Positions 6,992-12,364 of a stretch of DNA of 12,364 nucleotides are shown piece after piece. A program made the translations under genes and the position numbers. The notes beneath the pieces are model-generated. The model was not told the DNA's origin. It did no database searches and saw only the letters and a list, made by a program, of their open reading frames with translations. This stretch comes from Anaerolineales bacterium (lineage in GTDB: Bacteria > Chloroflexota > Anaerolineae > Anaerolineales > E44-bin32): NCBI GenBank assembly GCA_030642885.1, contig DAOWMX010000037.1, forward strand, positions 1-12,364, written 5' to 3'. The first letter of the stretch is position 1. Every line of letters begins with the position of its first letter.

Positions 6992-9385
6992 TCAATCGAG
7001 GTATCCTTCCTTAGACAATTTCATCTCAAGGAAGGTGGCTTCCTCGTAATTATCTTGATCACGTAGATAATCAATGACTGTGAATACTGTCATCAGCTCT
7101 TTTTCACTTAGGTTTAATCGGTAAAGTTGAGGCACCAGGTCTGGTTCAGGGAAAAATCTTCCATAAGTGCGTCCGTAGAAAGACCAGGAGCTGGAATGCT
7201 CAAAGATCTGGTGGAAGCCTTGGAGGACGAAGTTTGCAGCAGCTTGTGACTCTCCTTGCTCGAGTGCAATCTCCGCAGCTGTGAAGAAGACCCTGGCCGA
7301 ATTGCCCCCGATGAAATGCGCTGTGTCAATTAGTTTTTCCGCTTCCGCAAGTTCACCCATAAGAAGCGCTGTTTGTGCAAGACCTCGATAGGCTTCCACA
7401 TTTAGGGGATTCTGATCTAATGCGACAGTAAATGCTGTATGAGCCTGGAGGAGATTGCCTTCCTGAAGAAATTTCCATCCTCCTTTGGGTGTCGTTTCTG
7501 TTGCCTGTAAATTCTGTTTCTCGATGAAACTCGAAATTGCTTGTCCACGGACGGTGTTCAGTTCGAAGAATTTGCTATTCGCTAGATGCGGTCCAGTTTC
7601 CAGCGCTTTGAGATATGCAGATTGTGCTTCCTCGGGACGCTGCAAAGTCTCCAGCCACATTCCCGCATTCTGATGAAATATACTTTGCCGAGGGGCAGAA
7701 TCACGCGCTAAGTTCAATTCCTGAATCGCATCTTCTTGTTCTCCAACTGCCCAGAGCAAGGCGGCATAGTTAGCCTGGTGGGGAGGCCAAAAAGGATCTA
7801 TCGAAAGACCATGCTCATAAGCTCTGATGGCTTCCTGAAGGTGGTGGATATCGTGTGCTTGATCGTCAAGGTAGGCCAAAGCAAGACCACATTGAAAAGA
7901 GTAAAGGGAGAAATTGGGATTCTTTTCAGCAGCTTGACATAGATTTTCAGATGCAAGCTGGTAATCTTCTGCCCGTGCGGCAGATATTCCACGCCAGTAC
8001 GTAAATGCACCTCGAGATGCCAGAGACCATCCTCCAATTGCCAGAAGGAATAGGGGGAGGAATATTATGATTCCCTGGCGGGGAGTAACGGCGATATTAT
8101 CCCGGTCTTTCGACTGATGAAGTGTAAGAGCAAGGAGGACAAGTACAGCGGCTGTATAGGCCGGACTCTCAAAGAGATAGTCAAACAGATGGTGGGTTGT
8201 GACTGCTACTCCAGCTCCAATGTAGGCAGATAGTCGAATTCTTTCTTTCGCATCCGCCTTGCGATAGATAGATGTGATTGTAATTACGAGCATTACGCCA
8301 GCAGCTAGGATCAATCCAAGGCCCACGAGACCGCTCTGAGCTGTGATCTGTAGCAGGAAGTTGTGGGCGTGACTCGTAGAAAATCCAGGTGGGAGCTGAT
8401 TCGTTTGGGCGAAAAGTGTAGAGAAAGAACCAGGGCCATGCCCGAATATTGGTGACTGTGAAATGATTTCCAATGCGGCTGACCAAATTCCAGTACGAGC
8501 TGAAGTGATAGGGGCATGGCCAGGGGAGAACTGAACTTGTAGGATGAAGATTACGCCAAGAGAAATTATTATTAAAGCACTGAAGGTGAAAATGACAAGG
8601 TCTTTTAATGTTCTACGCTTGGTCAATGCCTGGCGGCCATGCAGGAGAAACGCTTGAATCCGCGGCCAACGGATAAGGAGGATAGTAACCCCAAGACCAG
8701 CTATGGCGCTGATCCAACCACCTCGTGAGGATGCGAAGTATTGGACCAGAATAAAAAGGCCCATGACGGATCCCCAGAGCAGCCGTCGTCCAGTATTCCG
8801 ACTTTGGATCAAGCGCACGATGACAATCGGAAGCACAAGGTTAATGTATCCCGAGAATACATTCGCATGTCCGATAAAAAGGCCATATAAACGATAACCT
8901 ACGGGTGGAAAAGAGAAGATCTTACCTGCGATGCTCGCCCATCGTAAGTACCATACTCCTGCAAGGGCGATCTCAAGGAAGGAAAATACTACTGCAAGGT
9001 TTAGCAGAGCGTTTTCCCAAGTATTATTTGACCAACCAGCCTCGAGTGAGTCACTTACGATAAAAAATGCGAGAAAAAGTAGGATGCTGATTGACCATTT
9101 CTCAAGCCCGGGAAGAGGTTGGGGAGAACGTAGTGTGAGAAGGCCGCTGTAAAGGAGATAAGAACCAATAACCACAAACGCTTTTGGGATGCGGAGAGGG
9201 CGGCTGCGGCCACGGAATATAAGATATGCGAATCCCATACCAATTGAGAAAACGAGTCCAAAAATCTTGAGATAAGGATTTAAACTATCATAGCCAAGGC
9301 TGATGACAAGCAGGAATAGAACTGAGAAGGCATAAGTGTAGAGAGGACGGCGATTATTATGCATTGGGCGTTGGTTCTTCTCCAT
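6992..9385 (-). CDS. O-antigen ligase/polymerase-like membrane protein with C-terminal TPR domain
   Basis: The N-terminal ~455 residues are polytopic membrane protein of the Wzy/WaaL O-antigen ligase superfamily, with many hydrophobic helices (for example 18-31, 41-57, 69-85, 100-112, 263-285, 352-373, 409-423, 438-455). Such proteins transfer or polymerise lipid-linked glycans on the outer face of the membrane. Family signatures are present: SSRGGW at 219-224 with the conserved Arg, RTGIW through PIFGHGPGSF at 297-321, and SHAHNFLLQ at 338-346 with the conserved His. From about 460 to 790 the protein becomes soluble, with TPR-like helical pairs (for example AIQELNLARDSAPRQSIFH, AQSAYLKALETGP, AHTAFTVALDQNPLN), predicted outside. 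ATG 9385 is used, though no convincing SD precedes it; Met8 is the alternative. The glycan substrate cannot be inferred because no glycosyltransferases are nearby; S-layer or protein O-glycosylation is another possibility. Confidence 0.88.
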   Translation of the reverse strand: MEKNQRPMHNNRRPLYTYAFSVLFLLVISLGYDSLNPYLKIFGLVFSIGMGFAYLIFRGRSRPLRIPKAFVVIGSYLLYSGLLTLRSPQPLPGLEKWSISILLFLAFFIVSDSLEAGWSNNTWENALLNLAVVFSFLEIALAGVWYLRWASIAGKIFSFPPVGYRLYGLFIGHANVFSGYINLVLPIVIVRLIQSRNTGRRLLWGSVMGLFILVQYFASSRGGWISAIAGLGVTILLIRWPRIQAFLLHGRQALTKRRTLKDLVIFTFSALIIISLGVIFILQVQFSPGHAPITSARTGIWSAALEIISQSPIFGHGPGSFSTLFAQTNQLPPGFSTSHAHNFLLQITAQSGLVGLGLILAAGVMLVITITSIYRKADAKERIRLSAYIGAGVAVTTHHLFDYLFESPAYTAAVLVLLALTLHQSKDRDNIAVTPRQGIIIFLPLFLLAIGGWSLASRGAFTYWRGISAARAEDYQLASENLCQAAEKNPNFSLYSFQCGLALAYLDDQAHDIHHLQEAIRAYEHGLSIDPFWPPHQANYAALLWAVGEQEDAIQELNLARDSAPRQSIFHQNAGMWLETLQRPEEAQSAYLKALETGPHLANSKFFELNTVRGQAISSFIEKQNLQATETTPKGGWKFLQEGNLLQAHTAFTVALDQNPLNVEAYRGLAQTALLMGELAEAEKLIDTAHFIGGNSARVFFTAAEIALEQGESQAAANFVLQGFHQIFEHSSSWSFYGRTYGRFFPEPDLVPQLYRLNLSEKELMTVFTVIDYLRDQDNYEEATFLEMKLSKEGYLD

Positions 9386-9570
9386 ACTAGGGCGGTACTA
9401 ATGATAATGCCGAACTCGTTCAAGAAATCCGCAGATTGAGAACATTCATCATCTAGAGTATTTTCAAACCTTCGATACGATTTAACATATCACGTCTTGT
9501 TTAGACATGATCAATGAAGAGCACTGGAAGGTTGCCTGATATTGTACAACAGGGGTGTTTTGCAAGAAAG

Positions 9571-9599
9571 AAAAAGCCCGGCATCATGCCGGGCTTTTT
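9571..9599 (-). terminator. Strong intrinsic terminator of hppA
   Basis: Perfect inverted repeat: AAAAAGCCCGGC (9571-9582), a 5-base loop, GCCGGGCTTTTT (9588-9599). It begins 26 bp beyond the hppA stop. On the minus strand a GC-rich seven-pair core is followed by five U. The A/T symmetry makes it potentially active in both directions. Confidence 0.95.
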
Positions 9600-9625
9600 G
9601 GAAAGCGGTTCAGTGGCGGTTTTAT

Positions 9626-11887
9626 TTACGACTCTGCAAGAGCCTTTTCGATTTCATGTTCCGTCATCGGGGTGGAGCTTTTGCGGATGGCCCAGATCGT
9701 CATCACGAGTAAGATGCCGGCGATGATCCATGAGCCAATTGTCCCCTGGTATTGCACGATTACAGGTGCCGCCAGGAGGCTGATGAGATTGACGACCTTG
9801 ATCATCGGATTCAGCGCGGGTCCAGCTGTGTCCTTTAGTGGATCACCAATCGTATCACCTTCAACGCCGGCCCTATGAGCGGGTGAGCCTTTCCCGCCGA
9901 GATGACCATCCTCGACGTACTTCTTGGCGTTATCTAGCGCGCCGCCGGATATGGCCATAAATACAGCCAGAAGCTGCCCGGATAGGATAACACCAGCCAG
10001 GAAGGCGCCGAGCGCCTCAACATTGAAGATGATACCTACAAGCAGAGGAGTTGCAACGGAGAGTACGGTAAGGCTGAGAAGCTCTTTCTGAGAGGCGGCT
10101 GTGGTAATACTGACCACCTTTGCGTAATCAGGTGTAACCTTTCCTTCAAGAACACCGGGGATGCGGAACTGCCTTCTAACTTCCTCGACAACCAGGTTTG
10201 CCCCACGGGCCACAGCTTTGATGCTGTATGAGGAGAAGAGGAAGGGCAGAGCGCCGCCAATTAAGAAACCGATCACGGTGTCAAGCCTCGATATTCGGAT
10301 TGAATCAATGACCTCTACACCGAGACGAGCTTGCATGATGCTGATATCGGTTACGTAGGAGAAGAACAAGCTGGTTGCAGCGATGACGGCTGAGGCAATG
10401 GCGATTTGTTTTGTGATTGCCTTAGTGGTGTTGCCGACTGCGTCGAGCTCAGCCATAATTTTCCAGGCTTTCTCGCCAACGCCAGCCATTTCCCCGATGC
10501 CGTTCGCATTGTCGGCAATCGGCCCAAACGAATCCATCGCAACGTTGTTGCCGGTGTGCGAGAGCATGCCGATCCCGACCATGGCAACGCCGTACAAGGC
10601 ATAAATCGGCGCTTCTCCCAGGTAGAGTAAGTAGCTTGATGCCAGCGCTACGCAGATGACTAACACACTCCATACGCTCGCTTCTAGACCAACTGCGAGA
10701 CCAGACAGAACAGTCGTTGCGGTGCCGGTTTTCATCGACTCGACGATTTCTTTCACTGGCTTCTTATGGTAGGAAGTGAAGTAAGATGAAAGCGGGTTGA
10801 AAACTACCGCCAGACCGACGCCGATGGAGCTAAGCAATGCCAGCTTCCACTCGCCCGCATAGACCAGAGCGAAGACGAAAGTCCACACCACTGTGTTGAT
10901 GCTGGAAACTTCGTAGGAGCGGAACATGGCTTCCTCGGCATCCTTCGCCCGAAGAAACTTGACCGGGAATTTTTCCCAGATGGGGACTGTGAGAGTCCCT
11001 ATGATCGAGGAGATCACGCCGATCGCGCGCACGATAAGGGGGAAGACGATCCAGAAGGTATCCCCTGTTATGTGGAGCAATACGAGTCCGAGGATTAAGG
11101 TGGAGACGATTGTGACTTCGTAGGATTCGAAGATGTCAGCCGCCATTCCGGCGCAGTCACCCACATTGTCGCCGACGAGATCTGCTATTACGCCGGCATT
11201 GCGGGGGTCATCCTCAGGGAGACCCTCTTCGACCTTGCCCACGAGATCTGCGCCGACGTCAGCGGCTTTCGTATAGATCCCGCCGCCGATGCGCATGAAG
11301 AGCGCCACAAGTGTCCCACCGAAACCAAAGCCGAGAAGCGCGTCGGGCGCTGCGCGTCCGAAAATCATGAAAATAGCTGTTCCGCCGAGCAAGCCTAAGC
11401 CGTCGACGAGCATTCCTGTGAAGGTCCCGGCTCGGTATGCAACTGTCAAAGCTCCATTGTAGTCTTCGCGTACCGCTTCTGCGGCGACGCGGATATTGCC
11501 TTCAATGGCCACACGCATGCCTAGCTGACCGACAATCGTGGAAAATGCTGCACCGAGGATAAAAGCGAGTGTACGTCCGACGGCGATGATGATCACTGCA
11601 TTATCACCGAACCGTTCAACAGCCTCTCGTGAGGGTGGGATAACGTAAACGCTCAGGAAGATGATAACTGTCAGCGCGACGACGACCAATGAGATTGTTC
11701 GGAGCTGCTTGCGCAGATAGCCTTCCGCTCCTGCTTTAATGGCGAGCCACACATCCTGCATTTTTTGCGTGCCTTTGTCTTTGGCTATTGTTTTTTTCCA
11801 GAGCCAGAAAGCATAGACCAGGCTTATGAAAGCAACGATCATTACGCCCCATAACATTGTCTGCTCGATCGAGTTAAGCTCGTTCAT
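9626..11887 (-). CDS. hppA: Membrane-bound ion-translocating pyrophosphatase, K+-independent H+-pump type
   Basis: This integral membrane enzyme couples hydrolysis of pyrophosphate to proton (in some clades Na+) export. At 753 residues with about 16 hydrophobic helices it is full length. Substrate-site signatures are intact: TKAADVGADLVGKVEEG (206-222), DLVGDNVGDCAGMAADIFE (236-254), DSFGPIADNANGIGEM (452-467), DNAKKYVEDGHLGGKGSPAH (652-671) and GDTIGDPLKDTAGPALN (677-693). The GNTTKAITK segment (485-493) has Lys489 where K+-dependent enzymes have Ala, so K+ independence and hence proton pumping is inferred. Oddities: Gln494 where K-G is usual, and Leu651 where GGAWDNAKK usually has Trp. The start ATG 11887 has AAGGAG (11893-11898) five bases upstream. 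It is a lone gene, closed by a strong terminator, with two promoter candidates. Confidence 0.97.
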   Translation of the reverse strand: MNELNSIEQTMLWGVMIVAFISLVYAFWLWKKTIAKDKGTQKMQDVWLAIKAGAEGYLRKQLRTISLVVVALTVIIFLSVYVIPPSREAVERFGDNAVIIIAVGRTLAFILGAAFSTIVGQLGMRVAIEGNIRVAAEAVREDYNGALTVAYRAGTFTGMLVDGLGLLGGTAIFMIFGRAAPDALLGFGFGGTLVALFMRIGGGIYTKAADVGADLVGKVEEGLPEDDPRNAGVIADLVGDNVGDCAGMAADIFESYEVTIVSTLILGLVLLHITGDTFWIVFPLIVRAIGVISSIIGTLTVPIWEKFPVKFLRAKDAEEAMFRSYEVSSINTVVWTFVFALVYAGEWKLALLSSIGVGLAVVFNPLSSYFTSYHKKPVKEIVESMKTGTATTVLSGLAVGLEASVWSVLVICVALASSYLLYLGEAPIYALYGVAMVGIGMLSHTGNNVAMDSFGPIADNANGIGEMAGVGEKAWKIMAELDAVGNTTKAITKQIAIASAVIAATSLFFSYVTDISIMQARLGVEVIDSIRISRLDTVIGFLIGGALPFLFSSYSIKAVARGANLVVEEVRRQFRIPGVLEGKVTPDYAKVVSITTAASQKELLSLTVLSVATPLLVGIIFNVEALGAFLAGVILSGQLLAVFMAISGGALDNAKKYVEDGHLGGKGSPAHRAGVEGDTIGDPLKDTAGPALNPMIKVVNLISLLAAPVIVQYQGTIGSWIIAGILLVMTIWAIRKSSTPMTEHEIEKALAES

Positions 11888-11912
11888 TTGGTCTCCTTTT
11901 TAAAAATCGGTC

Positions 11913-11941
11913 ATAATACTGTGGGTCTACACTTTGGGTAA
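11913..11941 (-). promoter_or_regulatory. Proximal candidate promoter of hppA
   Basis: TTACCC (11941-11936, three of six) and TATTAT (11918-11913, five of six) are separated by 17 bp. The predicted start near 11906 gives an 18-19 base leader containing the AAGGAG site. The weak -35 lowers confidence. Confidence 0.4.
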
Positions 11942-11968
11942 ATTTCTATGAGCGTCTGAATATAAATA

Positions 11969-11985
11969 CGAGCCGGTTTGGCTCG
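11969..11985 (-). other. Hairpin in the putative hppA leader (terminator-like)
   Basis: On the minus strand CGAGCC, a 5-base loop AAACC, then GGCTCG form a perfect six-pair GC-rich stem followed by TATTTATATT. It lies about 100 bases downstream of the start predicted for the distal promoter and about 80 bases before the hppA start codon. It could be an attenuator or the end of a short RNA; the following U-tract is interrupted by A, so termination is uncertain. Confidence 0.4.
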
Positions 11986-11995
11986 CCCAAGATCC

Positions 11996-12040
11996 CTGTC
12001 GCTCATCTCTCATACAACGTGACAGCCAATTTCAATGAGC
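11996..12040 (-). other. Interleaved complementary segments, possible leader pseudoknot
   Basis: On the plus strand CTGTC (11996-12000) and GCTCAT (12001-12006) are contiguous. Their complements GACAG (12021-12025) and ATGAGC (12035-12040) follow in the same order, so the two pairings cross and do not nest. In the minus-strand leader this is the a-b-a'-b' order of a pseudoknot with 6- and 5-pair stems. Chance cannot be excluded. Confidence 0.3.
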
Positions 12041-12090
12041 ATCGTTAAAGTATCAGTGGAGTTTACAATCATTGGTTTGGAAGACGAGAG

Positions 12091-12119
12091 ATTGTAATGT
12101 GCGCCCTGGGTGATGTCAA
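12091..12119 (-). promoter_or_regulatory. Near-consensus distal promoter reading toward hppA
   Basis: TTGACA (12119-12114, perfect) and TACAAT (12096-12091, five of six) are separated by exactly 17 bp. The predicted start near 12084 implies a ~197-base untranslated leader before hppA, or a separate small RNA. A second perfect TTGACA lies at 12132-12127, 13 bases upstream, with no matching -10 box. Confidence 0.65.
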
Positions 12120-12201
12120 GACGAGTTGTCAACAAATTACCCCGGTTGTCATTTTCGCTTCTGCAAACTTCGAGTTATCAGGCAGAGAAGGGTGAGACTA
12201 T

Positions 12202-12222
12202 AAGTCAATTGCATATTGACTT
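12202..12222 (+). promoter_or_regulatory. Perfect inverted repeat overlapping the -35 box (candidate operator)
   Basis: AAGTCAAT (12202-12209), five bases, ATTGACTT (12215-12222): 8+8 with no mismatch. The right arm contains the whole TTGACT -35 hexamer of the plus promoter. A dimeric repressor bound here would block RNA polymerase. The binding protein is unknown. Confidence 0.55.
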
Positions 12223-12244
12223 CGGTGTTCCGTTTATGTATAGT
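12216..12244 (+). promoter_or_regulatory. Strong plus-strand sigma70 promoter at the right edge
   Basis: TTGACT (12216-12221, five of six) and TATAGT (12239-12244, five of six) are separated by 17 bp. The predicted start near 12251 sits at a GGAGG. Whatever it transcribes lies to the right, divergent from hppA. Confidence 0.65.
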
Positions 12245-12245
12245 G

Positions 12246-12280
12246 TTTTGGAGGTTCGGCACATTTTTTGGTCTCCAAAA
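12246..12280 (+). repeat. Inverted repeat flanking the predicted transcription start
   Basis: TTTTGGAG (12246-12253) and CTCCAAAA (12273-12280) are perfect complements separated by 19 bases. The left arm straddles the predicted start, so as RNA only its 3' part might pair; it may instead act as DNA. Its right-arm AAAA is shared with the next hairpin. Confidence 0.45.
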
Positions 12281-12319
12281 GCACATGTTGCCTTCCATTT
12301 CGCGGCAGCGGTGCTTTTT
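12277..12319 (+). other. Terminator-like hairpin soon after the plus promoter
   Basis: AAAAGCAC (12277-12284) pairs with GTGCTTTT (12311-12318). Inside it GTTGCC pairs with GGCAGC (one G-U), giving a long interrupted stem followed by U-rich CTTTTTCT. From a start near 12251 this would end a transcript of about 70 bases, as a small RNA or attenuated leader. Confidence 0.35.
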
Positions 12320-12364
12320 CTACGTCTGATCTTGCACCTGAACCTGCTGAAAAACCAAGATTTC

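Larger units (their letters stand above)
11888..12364. other. 477-bp regulatory region without a convincing complete gene
   Basis: I find no supported complete coding sequence on either strand. The stretch holds divergent promoters (minus: 12119-12091 and 11941-11913; plus: 12216-12244), an inverted repeat across the plus -35 box, a hairpin and possible pseudoknot in the putative hppA leader, and overlapping inverted repeats downstream of the plus promoter. Two plus-strand frames stay open to the right edge. One, from TTG 12268, reads MVSKSTCCLPFRGSG (TTG as Met) and ends in a Pro/Glu-rich run, so the first codons of another gene may begin here. Confidence 0.6.

Noticed and set aside
11888..12084. 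Fluoride riboswitch upstream of hppA
   Set aside because: A GGGCGAG...CCAAACC string is suggestive, but the GAUG and downstream pseudoknot elements of the consensus are missing in the right order.
12285..12329. 14-codon ORF from ATG 12285 as a leader peptide
   Set aside because: No SD and no run of a regulatory amino acid; it is within the length expected by chance.

Overview
The window looks like ordinary chromosome from a mesophilic bacterium of roughly 45-50 % GC. The best guess is a member of the Chloroflexota (Anaerolineae-like). This rests on protein style only: a very long acidic TPR protein studded with short P-x-W-L motifs, a K+-independent type membrane pyrophosphatase, and an O-antigen-ligase/TPR fusion. 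There is no rRNA or other phylogenetic marker, so the placement is inference. I see no IS element, phage gene, CRISPR array or tRNA.

Layout. The left edge (1-81, minus) carries the first 27 codons of an exported protein with a textbook twin-arginine signal. Divergently on the plus strand lies a compact housekeeping group: thpR (2',3'-cyclic phosphodiesterase), a TIGR00725-type SLOG/LOG-fold protein overlapping it by ATGA, and rsfS (ribosomal silencing factor). The annotatable start of rsfS appears to be an AUA codon behind a perfect Shine-Dalgarno. After a 267-bp convergent gap with no confident terminator, everything to position 11887 is on the minus strand. In transcription order (right to left) it runs: membrane pyrophosphatase (hppA), a strong terminator, a polytopic O-antigen ligase-like protein with a C-terminal TPR domain, a histone-deacetylase-like zinc amidohydrolase, a 1054-residue TPR / W-motif scaffold protein, a terminator, and ndk. 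Gaps of 70-240 bp and intervening terminators suggest mostly single-gene transcription units rather than one operon.

Regulatory DNA. The right 477 bp (11888-12364) contain no convincing complete gene but are dense in signals. There is a near-consensus minus-strand promoter (TTGACA-17-TACAAT) about 200 bp upstream of hppA, with a second TTGACA next to it. The long putative hppA leader holds a hairpin and interleaved complementary segments that could form a pseudoknot, and a second, proximal promoter sits close to the gene. A divergent plus-strand promoter (TTGACT-17-TATAGT) has its -35 box embedded in a perfect 8+8 inverted repeat, followed by two overlapping, mutually exclusive inverted repeats. 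This is the least explained part of the window. Two SD-less genes (thpR and the deacetylase) have -35/-10 pairs placed so that transcription would start at or almost at the start codon, suggesting leaderless messages.

How the genes relate. ThpR, RsfS, Ndk and the pyrophosphatase are general RNA, ribosome, nucleotide and energy functions. The O-antigen ligase-like protein belongs to surface polysaccharide assembly. The TPR/W-motif protein and the SLOG protein have no assigned function. Nothing in the window forms an obvious defence or biosynthetic system; the most unusual protein is the W-motif scaffold.
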